Part shown: positions 8,955 through 17,832 of the stretch, piece by piece
How the letters are laid out: the number at the start of each line of letters is the position of its first letter
Position numbering within the stretch: the first letter of the stretch is position 1
Assembly (NCBI GenBank): GCA_017643495.1
Contig: JAEPNK010000001.1
Span: 1,097,623 to 1,161,622 of the forward strand
DNA: 64,000 nucleotides
From: Rhizobiaceae bacterium
GTDB taxonomy: Bacteria; Pseudomonadota; Alphaproteobacteria; Rhizobiales; Rhizobiaceae
Reading direction: 5' to 3'
The notes under the pieces: generated by a model
The model's input: the letters and a program-made list of their open reading frames with translations, nothing else
The model's database searches: none
Told to the model about the DNA's origin: nothing
Translations under genes and position numbers: made by a program

Positions 8955-9593
8955 TCAGTCGCTTTCAACCATTTGCCGTATCGGTGAAAAACTCCGCCGG
9001 TGCAGCGGACAGGGACCATGCCCGGCTATTGCATCACGATGAAGCTTCGAACCATAACCCTTGTGCCGGGCGAACCCGTATTCGGGATACATGCTGTCGG
9101 CGCGGATCATGATCCGGTCCCGTATCACCTTGGCGACAATCGATGCAGCGGCAATCGAGACAGACCGGCTGTCGCCCTTGATCAGGCAATCGGCATGGCC
9201 GGAAAGACCCGGCGGAACATCCTTGCCGTCAATCAGTGCATGGCCTGAAGTGGCCGGCAGGTGCGTAAAGGAAATTTCCATTGCCTTGAGAGCAGCAGCC
9301 CGGATATTGATCCGGTCGATTACCGTGGCAGGCAGCGCGCACCAGGAAACATGCGCCGAAGTGAGAATTTTCGAAAATACCGCTTCACGCCGTTTGGCTG
9401 ACAGCTTTTTGGAATCGTTCAGTCCTTCGGGTATCCGGTCCGGATCAAGAATGACTGCAGCCGCAACCACCGGGCCGGCCAATGGCCCACGGCCTACTTC
9501 ATCAATGCCGGAAATCAATTGCTTGCCGCTGGAGAGCAGCTTTTCCTCGATTGAGAAATCGGGAACGTCACGGGATTCGGCAAAGGCAAACAA
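8955..9593 (-). CDS. rnhB: Ribonuclease HII
   Basis: A 212-residue RNase HII, which cuts RNA in RNA-DNA hybrids and single ribonucleotides misincorporated in DNA. The catalytic carboxylates can be placed. Asp31 and Glu32 are in GIDEVGRGP, Asp122 in LIDGKD and Asp141 in KGDSRSVSIAAASIVAK. Length and motif order match the family. The first 15 residues are variable and the start could lie slightly downstream. It stands alone, convergent with the atp operon. Confidence 0.95.
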   Translation of the reverse strand: MFAFAESRDVPDFSIEEKLLSSGKQLISGIDEVGRGPLAGPVVAAAVILDPDRIPEGLNDSKKLSAKRREAVFSKILTSAHVSWCALPATVIDRINIRAAALKAMEISFTHLPATSGHALIDGKDVPPGLSGHADCLIKGDSRSVSIAAASIVAKVIRDRIMIRADSMYPEYGFARHKGYGSKLHRDAIAGHGPCPLHRRSFSPIRQMVESD

Positions 9594-9793
9594 TCAGTCT
9601 TCCTTCCAGTGCATTCGGTTTTAGGCCATGGCCTTGAGTTGCCAAGCTTATGGATTGCCAGGGCCGTGCATTGGAAGTGATAGTCACCCGGAAAGCCCGC
9701 CGCAACAACCCGTCATCAATGCTTGAACAGGTTTTTGCAGCGGGCATTGGCGAATTGTCGGTCATGCCTGTCGGGTGACAGGCCAGCCCACCC

Positions 9794-10972
9794 CTAGAAC
9801 AGGCTCAACTGGTTTTCGGTTTCGCATTGCGGGCGAACAAACAGGTTGTTTGAAAGGCGCTTTCTGGTTTCGTTCAGCCCGAACTTCTTGCAGGCCAGTT
9901 CAAACCTTCTGCCGATTTGCCAGGCATATGGGCCTTCACCCCGCATGCGCTTTCCATATTCGGCATCATAATCCTTGCCACCCCGCATCGCCCGCAGAAG
10001 GTTCATGACATGCCTGTAGCGGTCGGGATAATGGTTGAGCAGCCAGTCCCGGAAAAGCGGGCTCACTTCGCGCGGAAGCCGCAGCAAGATAAAGCCGGCT
10101 TCCCGTGCCCCTGCTGCATGGGCCGAATCCAGTATCCGTTCGACCTCGTGATCATTGAGTGCCGGAATGACAGGGGCAACCATAACCGATGCCGGAATGC
10201 CTGCCTTGTCCAGGTCACGTATGGTCTTGAGGCGAAGTCCCGGCGTGGCGGCCCGCGGCTCCATTGCCCGTGACAGCTTTCTGTCGAGTGACGTTACGGA
10301 GATGGCAACCTTTGCAAGTCCCTTGGCCGCCATCCGGCCGAGTATGTCGATATCGCGTGTAACCAGCGAAGACTTGGTCACGATTGCAACGGGGTGGTTG
10401 GCTTCTTCGAGAACTTCAAGAATTTCACGGGTAATACGCCATTGTTTCTCAATCGGCTGATACGGATCTGTGTTCGTACCTATGGCAATGGTGCGCGGCT
10501 TGTAATTCTTTCTGGAAAGTTCCTGTCTCAGCAAGGCTGCTGCATTGGGTTTGGTGAAAAGGCTGCTCTCGAAATCAACGCCGGCAGACAGGCCCATATA
10601 GGCATGTGTGGGCCGGGCGAAGCAGTAAATGCATCCATGTTCACACCCCCTGTAGGGGTTGATTGACCGGTCGAAACCAATGTCCGGGGAATCATTGCGT
10701 GTTATGATCTGCTTTGCGGTTTCCGCCTGCACTTCCGTCTTGAATGGCGGCAGTTCATCCAGGGTTTGCCAGCCATCGTCAAACACGTGCCTGGACTGGC
10801 TTTCGTACCTGCCAGCCGGATTGAGCGTTGCACCCCGCCCGCGTGAGCGCCGGTTGTCCAGCGCACCACCACTGTTGGAGATGACCGACTTGCCCATGAA
10901 TGCCTCATGGGCAGAGACTGTATTGATATTCGGTTCACGCAGTGCACCCATGGCAGTTCTCCATTCATTCAA
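9794..10972 (-). CDS. PA0069-family radical SAM protein
   Basis: A 392-residue radical SAM protein of the PA0069/Rv2578c group, distantly related to spore photoproduct lyase. The iron-sulfur cluster motif CxxxCxxC is visible as GCEHGCIYC in the first third (RSINPYRGCEHGCIYCF). The following GTNTDPYQPIEK is a hallmark of this subfamily. The substrate of the family is not established. It lies on the same strand as rnhB, but a 200-bp gap separates them, so it is probably an independent unit. Confidence 0.88.
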   Translation of the reverse strand: MNEWRTAMGALREPNINTVSAHEAFMGKSVISNSGGALDNRRSRGRGATLNPAGRYESQSRHVFDDGWQTLDELPPFKTEVQAETAKQIITRNDSPDIGFDRSINPYRGCEHGCIYCFARPTHAYMGLSAGVDFESSLFTKPNAAALLRQELSRKNYKPRTIAIGTNTDPYQPIEKQWRITREILEVLEEANHPVAIVTKSSLVTRDIDILGRMAAKGLAKVAISVTSLDRKLSRAMEPRAATPGLRLKTIRDLDKAGIPASVMVAPVIPALNDHEVERILDSAHAAGAREAGFILLRLPREVSPLFRDWLLNHYPDRYRHVMNLLRAMRGGKDYDAEYGKRMRGEGPYAWQIGRRFELACKKFGLNETRKRLSNNLFVRPQCETENQLSLF

Positions 10973-11025
10973 CGATTCATGACATGAAAATATTCCTATA
11001 TCAGAAAGAAGAACAAATCAAGAAC

Positions 11026-11052
11026 AAAAAACCGGCTCCGTTGAGGAGCCGG
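11026..11052 (-). terminator. Rho-independent terminator of ohr
   Basis: On the minus strand, CCGGCTCC (complement of 11045-11052) pairs with GGAGCCGG (complement of 11032-11039) around a 5-base loop. Six T residues (complement of 11026-11031) follow. It sits directly after the ohr stop codon. Confidence 0.88.
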
Positions 11053-11062
11053 CACATTGAAG

Positions 11063-11491
11063 TCAGGCCACGACAGGCTGGATTGTCAACGAATTGCGGG
11101 TGGCATCGGAATACGGGCAGACTTGGTGGGCACCGGCAACCAGGTCTTCAGCAACTGATTTTTCAACACCGGGGAGGGAGGCCTTGATCTCCACTTTCAG
11201 ACCAAACCCGAGGTCCTCGCGGGGGCCGATCCCGACTGTGGTGGTAATTTCAGCATCATCCGGAACCTTGATGTTTTTCTGGCCTGCGTAAAATTTCAGT
11301 GCGCCCAGAAAACAGGCTGCATAACCGGATGCGAACAATTGTTCCGGATTGAGGCCATCGCCGCCGTCACCGCCAAGTTCTTTCGGTGTGCTCAGTTTTG
11401 TTTCGAATTTGCCATCGGCGGTCGATGCATGCCCGTCGCGACCCCCGGTAGCGGTTGCACTTGTTGAGTAAAGAACTTCTTTTGCAGGCAT
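11063..11491 (-). CDS. ohr: Organic hydroperoxide resistance protein Ohr
   Basis: A 142-residue Ohr/OsmC-family thiol peroxidase that reduces organic hydroperoxides in the cytoplasm using lipoyl or dithiol donors. The redox pair is Cys60 (GYAACFLGAL) and Cys125 (HQVCPYSDATR), with the Ohr-specific signature around each. It is transcribed divergently from ohrR, and a palindromic operator lies between the two. The genes therefore form the standard peroxide-responsive pair. A strong terminator follows. Confidence 0.95.
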   Translation of the reverse strand: MPAKEVLYSTSATATGGRDGHASTADGKFETKLSTPKELGGDGGDGLNPEQLFASGYAACFLGALKFYAGQKNIKVPDDAEITTTVGIGPREDLGFGLKVEIKASLPGVEKSVAEDLVAGAHQVCPYSDATRNSLTIQPVVA

Positions 11492-11506
11492 ATTGATTCT
11501 CCTTCA

Positions 11507-11531
11507 TCGTGTACGATTTAATATTACACGA
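11507..11531. promoter_or_regulatory. Probable OhrR operator between ohr and ohrR
   Basis: Perfect 7-bp inverted repeat TCGTGTA (11507-11513) / TACACGA (11525-11531) with an AT-rich 11-bp spacer. It starts 16 bp upstream of the ohr start codon on the ohr side. MarR-family OhrR proteins bind AT-rich palindromes at such positions. Confidence 0.65.
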
Positions 11532-11614
11532 TATAATTAAGTGCCTGAATACATGAGGTCAAGGCTTGCGATTGAATCGCGCGCTATATAATTTCTGCGG
11601 TAAGGGAGCTGCAA

Positions 11615-12073
11615 ATGAACAAACCCGAAAACATCTCGGCGCGTGCCTTCAACGTCACGGACATGCTTTGTTTTGACATATATTCTGCAAACCAGGCCTT
11701 TGGTCAGGTTTACAAGGATCTCTTGAACCCGCTTGGCATCACCTATCCCCAGTATCTTGTATTCGTCAGCCTTTGGGCAAAAGACAGACAGACGGTCAGT
11801 GAAATTGGTTCAAACATCGGGCTTGAATCGAGCACACTTACTCCGTTGATCAAACGGCTTGAGCAGAAGGGTCTTGTAGTCCGCAAACGCGATGAAGGGG
11901 ATGAACGCAAGGTCATCGTATCCCTGACCCCGAGGGGTATGGCGCTAGAAGAGGAGGCGCAGCTCATACCGGAATGTGTGGCCAGGGCAACAGGATTGAC
12001 TGTGACCGAGATTGCCCATCTGCAGCAGCTTCTGACAAAAACCAGAATGACCCTTTCATCACGCACGGATTGA
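11615..12073 (+). CDS. ohrR: MarR-family organic hydroperoxide sensor OhrR
   Basis: A 152-residue winged-helix repressor. Cys19 in DMLCFDIYSAN is at the position of the peroxide-reactive cysteine of OhrR. The recognition region (SSTLTPLIKRLEQKGLV) and the wing (RDEGDERKVIVSLT) are intact. Another Cys near residue 121 (PECVAR) makes a two-Cys mechanism possible. The product should repress ohr, and probably itself, through the palindrome in the shared promoter region until oxidised. Confidence 0.92.
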   Translation: MNKPENISARAFNVTDMLCFDIYSANQAFGQVYKDLLNPLGITYPQYLVFVSLWAKDRQTVSEIGSNIGLESSTLTPLIKRLEQKGLVVRKRDEGDERKVIVSLTPRGMALEEEAQLIPECVARATGLTVTEIAHLQQLLTKTRMTLSSRTD

Positions 12074-12267
12074 GTAGTCCCGTCAGGGAAATGCCTTGTG
12101 AAAGACGGGCTTGCCGGCAAGCTGTGTGTCATTTTTGCCGCAGCGGATAATTCCGGACAAACAGCATTGCAATTCCACGAAATCGAAATTTTTCCGCCAC
12201 ACAAAAGTCTTGAAGCGGGAGTTTTAATGCGCCCGATCTCGAAATCGTTATTGGGAAGCCGTTTAAA

Positions 12268-12546
12268 ATGCGTCCGGACAATCTCGTCCAGTATCAGTTC
12301 ATGAAGGCCGTCGGTGCCGTGCGCCGCACAGCCAGATCGCAGCCATTCGCCCTTGTGGGGCAGGTTGCGCTGGTTGTTGTGCAGGTCATTTTCCTTGTGG
12401 CACTTCTCGACTGGATTGTTTCATCCCTGCTTAATCTTCCGCTGGAAGTTACCCTGATTGTCACAATGATAATCATGACCCCGGCATTTTATCTGTGCTG
12501 GATGATCCTTCAGTATTTCAGCGATACAAAAACCGGCTGGAACTGA
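12268..12546 (+). CDS. Small two-helix membrane protein of unknown function
   Basis: A 92-residue hypothetical protein. After a basic N-terminus (KAVGAVRRTARSQ) come two strongly hydrophobic segments near residues 28-48 and 58-82. No family is recognised. An alternative start at 12301 (MKAVGAV) is possible. The hydrophobic pattern and isolation between ohrR and a tRNA gene argue for a real gene, but evidence is limited to the ORF and its composition. Confidence 0.5.
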   Translation: MRPDNLVQYQFMKAVGAVRRTARSQPFALVGQVALVVVQVIFLVALLDWIVSSLLNLPLEVTLIVTMIIMTPAFYLCWMILQYFSDTKTGWN

Positions 12547-12667
12547 TTGTCGGCAGCACCGGCACAATCATTGCTGTTCTTTCTGCACAAGCTTGCATCC
12601 CGTACTGGCCCGAACAGGCGTGTATCGGTAATCCGCAGCCGGATCATCCTGGTTGTAGGGAGAATTC

Positions 12668-12744
12668 TGGTCGGAGCGAGAGGATTTGAACCTCCGACCC
12701 CTTGCACCCCATGCAAGTGCGCTACCAGGCTGCGCCACGCTCCG
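12668..12744 (-). tRNA. tRNA-Pro (anticodon GGG)
   Basis: On the minus strand a full cloverleaf can be folded. The acceptor is CGGAGCG/CGCTCCG, the D arm GCGC/GCGC with loop AGCCTGGTA, and the anticodon stem CTTGC/GCAAG with loop ATGGGGT (anticodon GGG). The T arm is GGAGG/CCTCT with loop TTCAAAT, followed by discriminator A and an encoded CCA. Confidence 0.97.
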
Positions 12745-12896
12745 ACATTTCCGCCAATTGCCTGCCGTGCAGGCCGGTATTGCGGAAAGCCGATGAGATT
12801 TGCCATCACAATGGACAGGCCATCATCGACCGTCCCGAACTTATAATCACGCCATTGAATGAATTCAACACAATTCCGGACCGATATTCGGCCTAA

Positions 12897-14213
12897 TCAC
12901 GTTGATGCAGGGCGGGGGCTGTCCGGATGTGTTCCGGCAATCCTTCCTGCCTTGGAAAGGCGCGTCTTTAGCACCTCTTTTTGCCATTTCCGTTCAAGCA
13001 GGATGCATCCCCAGATGACCCCGAGCAGCAGGTAGACATGACGCCAGTGGTCAATATCGATCACCCATGCAACCATGAGGTGGCCAAGGAAGGCGACATA
13101 GGCAACCTGGAAATAGACTTGCCAGGGCCGCTGCCGGAAGAGCGACTTGAAACCGGCTATCAGTGGCCAGAGCACGATGGTCAGCCACGATACAAAGCCG
13201 ATCCACCCGTAGGTTAGCAGCGAGCGCAAATAGACATTGTGTTCGTCTTCCCCGTAGATCACGCCAAATTGCAGGTTGCCGATACCGAACGGTTTGCTCA
13301 GTGCCAGTTCAAACCCGATCGCATGGCGGGCAAACCGTCCGAGTCTGGCTCCGTCATATTCCTGAACGACCTGCGCCCGTTGCGAGATGATTGCCCAGAC
13401 GGCATCCACCTGCAATGCGCCGATTACACCAACGATAAGAACGGCAAGTCCGGCAACTCCCATCAGGATGTATTTCGCCCGGACCTGGGCCTTGGGTTCG
13501 TTGATCAGCAGCAGAATGTAAAATATGCCTGCAGAGGCAAGCGTCAGTCCCCAGCCAGCCCGTGAACCGGCCAGCAGTTCTCCGAGCAGCAGAACGAAAA
13601 GAAGGCCAAGTCGTACCGGCAACATGGTGGCCGAGCGGTTCATGACCCCGTACATCAGATACAGGATCGGCGGCACAAGAAACGGCGCATAGACATTGGG
13701 GTCGGCAAAGGCGCCCTGTGCCCGGTCGTACCGGGTAAACATCTCAAAGCCGGGCATCCCGAAATAGCCGAGAATACCGAGAATGGAAGTCGCCACCGCT
13801 GCCAGCACATACATGCGGAAGATCAACCTTAGCCGCCCCATCTGGTTCTGGATCAGGATGGCGTAGAATACGGTTGTCAGCCCGAGAAAGAAGGTAACCG
13901 CACTGTAGATCAGGCCGCGCTGGTAATCATCAATCATGAACGAGGAGATAATCCCGCCCAGTGTAAAGGTGGCAACCGGGATCAGGACAGGAAGAATGCC
14001 GGCAGGAATGCGCATGCCCAGCATGAAGGCGCAAAACAGCATGGCCGCCAGAAGCAACTCGTAGGGCGCAGGTTCGAAGACAACAAACCCGCCCAGGAAA
14101 ACAGCAAGGCCAATGAAAATATTGGCTACGCTGGAGGCCTTTATATAGGTGCGTGCGGAACCGGAGCCGTAGTCAGCGGCCTGTCCCGGCGTGATGGGCA
14201 GGCTAGTAGGCAT
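12897..14213 (-). CDS. O-antigen ligase/polymerase-like membrane protein (Wzy/WaaL type)
   Basis: A 438-residue polytopic membrane protein with about eleven to twelve hydrophobic segments. A large periplasmic loop in the C-terminal half contains QRAQVVQEYDGARLGRFARH and the motif GEDEHNVYLRSLLTYG. This arrangement is typical of the Wzy_C/O-antigen ligase family that polymerises or transfers polysaccharide repeat units. Its start overlaps the end of the sugar-transferase gene by 11 bp, so the two are translationally coupled. Polymerase versus ligase cannot be separated by sequence inspection; the exopolysaccharide context favours polymerase. Confidence 0.8.
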   Translation of the reverse strand: MPTSLPITPGQAADYGSGSARTYIKASSVANIFIGLAVFLGGFVVFEPAPYELLLAAMLFCAFMLGMRIPAGILPVLIPVATFTLGGIISSFMIDDYQRGLIYSAVTFFLGLTTVFYAILIQNQMGRLRLIFRMYVLAAVATSILGILGYFGMPGFEMFTRYDRAQGAFADPNVYAPFLVPPILYLMYGVMNRSATMLPVRLGLLFVLLLGELLAGSRAGWGLTLASAGIFYILLLINEPKAQVRAKYILMGVAGLAVLIVGVIGALQVDAVWAIISQRAQVVQEYDGARLGRFARHAIGFELALSKPFGIGNLQFGVIYGEDEHNVYLRSLLTYGWIGFVSWLTIVLWPLIAGFKSLFRQRPWQVYFQVAYVAFLGHLMVAWVIDIDHWRHVYLLLGVIWGCILLERKWQKEVLKTRLSKAGRIAGTHPDSPRPAST

Positions 14214-15756
14214 TTTCCGTATTCAGCAGTTTGAAGGGTGTGATTGCGAGAATGTAGATGTCAAACAGGATTGACCAGTTCTCGATGTAATAGAGGTCGT
14301 AATCGACACGGCCGTGGATTTTTTCCTCCGTATCAACTTCTCCACGCCAGCCGTTCACCTGGGCCCAGCCGGTCACGCCCGGCTTCACCTTGTGGCGTGC
14401 AAAATAGCTGTCGACCACATCATTCCAAAGCTTGTTTCCGGTTTGTGCATTGGCGACATGTGGCCTTGGCCCAACCAGGGAGAGGCTGCCGAGAATGACA
14501 TTGAACAGTTGGGGAAGCTCGTCAATCGAACTTTTGCGAATGAACCGTCCCACGCGTGTGACGCGGCTGTCATTCTTTGTCACGACATTGATACCGGAGC
14601 GGTCGCCCTGATCGGTATGCAGTGAACGGAACTTGAAGATCTCGATTTCCTCATTGTTGAAACCTTCCCGTTTCTGCTTGAAGAATACCGGACCCTTGCT
14701 GTCGAGCTTCACGGCAATGGCGGTGAGCACCATTAGCGGGCTCAGCAATACCAGCGCCATGCTGGCGACAACGATATCGAAGCCGCGCTTCATTACATAA
14801 TCCCAGTCGGCGATTGGCCGCTCGAAAACATCGAGAAACGGAACACCGCCTTCATAGGTGTATGAACGCTGGCGGAATGCCAGTTTGTTTGTGTGTGCAG
14901 ACAGTCTGATGTCTACCGGCAGCACCCAGAGGCGTTTCAGCAATTGCAGCACGCGTTGCTGCGCTGTCAGCGGGATCGAGACAATCAGCATGTTGATTTT
15001 TGCCAGCCGTGCAAATTCAACCAGTTCCGGGACTGTTCCAAGTTTTGGATACCCGGCAACGATTTCGGGTGAGCGGTCACCGCTTCGGTCATCGAAAATG
15101 CCGCAGATACGAATATCGGAATTTGAATTGGCTTCCATTGAATGGATCAGCTCTGCTGCGCCATTGCCACCACCGACAATCACTGCACGGCGTTCCAGGC
15201 GGCCATCATTCATCAGGCGTGATACCCACATGCCAAGTCCAACCCGCAATACCAGTATTGAGGCAAGGGTAATGCCGAACCAGTTGGCCAGCGTATAAGC
15301 CGTCTTGTCTTCAAGACCGGTCACGAAGAACAGGGCACAGGCAACAAGCAACATGGCCATGGTCAGGCCGGTTGCTGCCTTGATGAAGGAAGTTGTAATC
15401 CGCCTGAGGGTCGTGATCGGATAACCGTCTATGCCCTGAATGAAGGCAACAGTTGCAAGCCCGCAACCTGCTGATGCCGCAAAACCGTGCCAGCTTACAA
15501 GCCGACCCGTGGTCTCTCCACCGAGAAAAACGGCAAGCCCGATGGCCATGACAAGCAGAAACTCGAAAATTCTCAGAAAGCCGCTGACCAGTGAAGGACT
15601 GATGGAGTCCGCATCGAACTGTTCGGCAACCTGTTTGGCAAGCTCATTGAGCTCAACCTTTTTTGCCGGTGTAAGCTTTTCTTCCGAGACTGCCTTCTTG
15701 ATTGCGTCTCGCGAGAATCCGTTTCCAATGTTTTTTGTCGTTATTGTCATTTCCAC
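14203..15756 (-). CDS. Undecaprenyl-phosphate hexose-1-phosphate transferase (WcaJ/ExoY type)
   Basis: A 517-residue polyisoprenyl-phosphate sugar transferase that starts repeat-unit synthesis on undecaprenyl phosphate. After a cytoplasmic N-terminus, four to five membrane helices span about residues 60-180. A Rossmann-like central domain starts at [14 protein letters not shown]. The catalytic bacterial sugar-transferase domain contains a re-entrant helix ([20 protein letters not shown]) and the motifs [22 protein letters not shown] and [16 protein letters not shown]. It lies upstream of and overlaps the Wzy-like gene. Confidence 0.92.
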   Translation of the reverse strand: MEMTITTKNIGNGFSRDAIKKAVSEEKLTPAKKVELNELAKQVAEQFDADSISPSLVSGFLRIFEFLLVMAIGLAVFLGGETTGRLVSWHGFAASAGCGLATVAFIQGIDGYPITTLRRITTSFIKAATGLTMAMLLVACALFFVTGLEDKTAYTLANWFGITLASILVLRVGLGMWVSRLMNDGRLERRAVIVGGGNGAAELIHSMEANSNSDIRICGIFDDRSGDRSPEIVAGYPKLGTVPELVEFARLAKINMLIVSIPLTAQQRVLQLLKRLWVLPVDIRLSAHTNKLAFRQRSYTYEGGVPFLDVFERPIADWDYVMKRGFDIVVASMALVLLSPLMVLTAIAVKLDSKGPVFFKQKREGFNNEEIEIFKFRSLHTDQGDRSGINVVTKNDSRVTRVGRFIRKSSIDELPQLFNVILGSLSLVGPRPHVANAQTGNKLWNDVVDSYFARHKVKPGVTGWAQVNGWRGEVDTEEKIHGRVDYDLYYIENWSILFDIYILAITPFKLLNTENAY

Positions 15757-15891
15757 ATTCCCATGAACCTGCCCGCACAGGAACCATAGGAGGAAAATAC
15801 TAAGAAACCGGGCCGCGAGCGCTTACCTCCGGCCGAATCTTGGGATCATGAATAATGACAGGTTAAGATGACCGATAAACTTGTCAGCGGT

Positions 15892-17013
15892 TCATCTGCG
15901 ATAGGTTTTTTCCATGCTGGACGCCATGACCGGCCTGGAAAACCGCGTTTTCAGACGTGCTGCATAAACATTCGCCTCACGGTTTCTTTCCCGGTTATCA
16001 TGACTGTCGATCATTGCACGGGCCAGCGCCTCCGGGTCTCCCGGTTCAACAAGCTGCCCGACATCATGGTCAAAAATTTCGGGAATGCCGCCAACCCGGG
16101 TGCAGACCATCGGTTTGTGTGCGGCAATCGCCTCCAACACAAGATAGGGCATGGATTCTGCCCGCGACGGAACGACGACAATTTCGGCAAGTGCGAAAGC
16201 CTCGCGTGCGGGCATGGCAGCCTGCTCCTTCACCTGGTTGGTCAGCCCCAGCTTTTGTATTTGCGTGTGATACTTGTCGACATCAGGTCCGTCACCGACA
16301 AACCACGCACTGAAAGTTCGCCCGTGCCGGTCCCGTGCAATGGCAAGGGCATCGAGGAATACATCCGGCCCCTTGAGATCGCGTTTCATGCCGATATAGA
16401 GGAAGTCCGCTGCACCAGGCTTTGCCGGTACGGCTGTAAATTCTGTTTCGTCGAGGCCGTTGTAAACGACAGTCTCCGGGCAACGGGGCATGCCCACCTT
16501 TTCATGATACGCGGATTGTTCGTAACCGCTGACAAAAATCAGGCTGTCGGTATAGCGTTCCAGAAACCGTTCTGCGGCAAAGAAGATGATGCCCTTCAGT
16601 GAGCGCTTGTCATAATGCATTGCTCCGCCATGCGGGCAGTAAAAGGCCTTGCTTCTTGTTTTCTTGCCGGATGCAAAACGCGCGGCAAGCCTGCCATAAA
16701 CGCCGCCTTTTGCGCTGTGCGAATGAATGACGTCCGGTTGTATTGTCCTGATGATCGAGCGTGTTTTCAGCGTTGCCACAATGTCAACGGGCGTGATCGA
16801 GCGCGTCATTGGAATGCGGTGCAAACCAAGTGCCAGGTCAGGCCGTATCTGCTCAAACATCCGCGCTTCATAGTCTCCGCCGGTATTTGAATCACAAATG
16901 ATGCCGACTTGGTGGCCGGCTGCCGACTGTTCTGCAAGAAGATCACGGACGTGGCGGAATATGCCGCCAACAGGGTCGCGAAACACATGTACGATTTTCA
17001 GCGGTTGTTCCAT
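15892..17013 (-). CDS. Glycosyltransferase family 4
   Basis: A 373-residue GT-B fold glycosyltransferase that probably adds a sugar to the lipid-linked repeat unit in the cytoplasm. The N-terminal domain begins IVHVFRDPVGGIFRHVRDL. The C-terminal nucleotide-sugar site shows the family motif PSRAESMPYLVLEAIAAHK with the two spaced glutamates, then VGGIPEI. It ends 135 bp before the sugar-transferase start and begins 18 bp after the Wza-like gene on the same strand, so all four genes may form one operon. Confidence 0.9.
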   Translation of the reverse strand: MEQPLKIVHVFRDPVGGIFRHVRDLLAEQSAAGHQVGIICDSNTGGDYEARMFEQIRPDLALGLHRIPMTRSITPVDIVATLKTRSIIRTIQPDVIHSHSAKGGVYGRLAARFASGKKTRSKAFYCPHGGAMHYDKRSLKGIIFFAAERFLERYTDSLIFVSGYEQSAYHEKVGMPRCPETVVYNGLDETEFTAVPAKPGAADFLYIGMKRDLKGPDVFLDALAIARDRHGRTFSAWFVGDGPDVDKYHTQIQKLGLTNQVKEQAAMPAREAFALAEIVVVPSRAESMPYLVLEAIAAHKPMVCTRVGGIPEIFDHDVGQLVEPGDPEALARAMIDSHDNRERNREANVYAARLKTRFSRPVMASSMEKTYRR

Positions 17014-17031
17014 CGGGGCTGTGCTTTGGCG

Positions 17032-17610
17032 TCAGAACAGGCGTTCGCGCACGTGGATGGTATCGCCGGGCAGTATGGGATCACTGGTCGGCACGCGCCC
17101 GGTGATGACCTTGCCGTTGATGTGTCTTGTAATGTCGACATCCTGTTGCTGGGCACGCCCGGTAAAGCCGCCGGCGATTGCGATTGCATTCTGGACGGTC
17201 ATGCCCGGCACATAGACATATTGTCCGGCAGTGCCGACCTCGCCAAGAATGAAAAACGGCCGGTAAGTGTCGATTTCGATTGCAACATCAGGGTTGCGAA
17301 GAAACCCCTGCTTGAGACGGGTGGCAATGTCGCTTTCAAGCATTTTGGTTGTGCGCCCGCGCGCAGCAACGGCTCCAACCAGGGGGAAGGCAACATACCC
17401 GGCCTTGTCCACGGCATAGGTGTTGGTCAGTTCGTTCTGGCCGAAAACGGTCACACGCAGCACATCACCCGAATCCAGTGTATAGGGCTGGGAGAGTGCC
17501 TTGTGAAAAGCCGGGTTCAGGGGCTTGTAGGTGGCGCAGGCAGATATTGCCATGGTCAGCATGAACAGTAACAACAACCGCATGGCCCGACCTGTACGCA
17601 ATACTGGCAT
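17032..17610 (-). CDS. Polysaccharide export lipoprotein (Wza/ExoF-like, short form)
   Basis: A 192-residue outer-membrane polysaccharide export protein. The signal peptide ends in a lipobox (LTMAISAC), so it is predicted to be lipidated. It then carries the Poly_export domain (YTLDSGDVLRVTVFGQ) and a SLBB-type domain (FILGEVGTAGQYVYVPGMTV). It is about half the length of E. coli Wza and lacks the additional SLBB repeat and the C-terminal membrane helix. Short forms are common in alphaproteobacterial exopolysaccharide loci. The start could instead be the ATG at 17583. It is divergent from the Wzc-like gene. Confidence 0.87.
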   Translation of the reverse strand: MPVLRTGRAMRLLLLFMLTMAISACATYKPLNPAFHKALSQPYTLDSGDVLRVTVFGQNELTNTYAVDKAGYVAFPLVGAVAARGRTTKMLESDIATRLKQGFLRNPDVAIEIDTYRPFFILGEVGTAGQYVYVPGMTVQNAIAIAGGFTGRAQQQDVDITRHINGKVITGRVPTSDPILPGDTIHVRERLF

Positions 17611-17664
17611 CTGGTTTTTCCTCGTGACGCAAAATTACCGGACGAAGCGCCGGTACGAGCTGCA

Positions 17665-17686
17665 TTAAACAATCATTATGGTTAAC
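17665..17686. promoter_or_regulatory. TTAA-N7-TTAT motif in the divergent export/co-polymerase promoter region
   Basis: TTAA (17665-17668), seven bases, TTAT (17676-17679), then TTAAC (17682-17686) lie in the 222-bp gap between the divergent wza-like and wzc-like genes. It resembles a CtrA half-site pair. No clear -35/-10 pair was found. Confidence 0.25.
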
Positions 17687-17832
17687 ACCCGGTAAAATGC
17701 CGGTTTTGCTGTTCGTGCGGCTTTTCTTTCCCGCCCATGCGTTCTTAACGGCTTGGTTACCATGTTCCTTCATTACTGGTTCACAGACCATTGCGTGCAG
17801 GATCACGCATGCCAGTATTTAGGAGTAGGTGA

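Noticed and set aside
9568-9765. 65-codon minus-strand ORF between rnhB and the radical SAM gene
   Set aside because: No ribosome-binding site, overlaps rnhB and has no recognisable features.
12098-12304. 68-codon plus-strand ORF after ohrR
   Set aside because: Overlaps the better-supported membrane-protein ORF at 12268 in another frame and lacks protein-like character.
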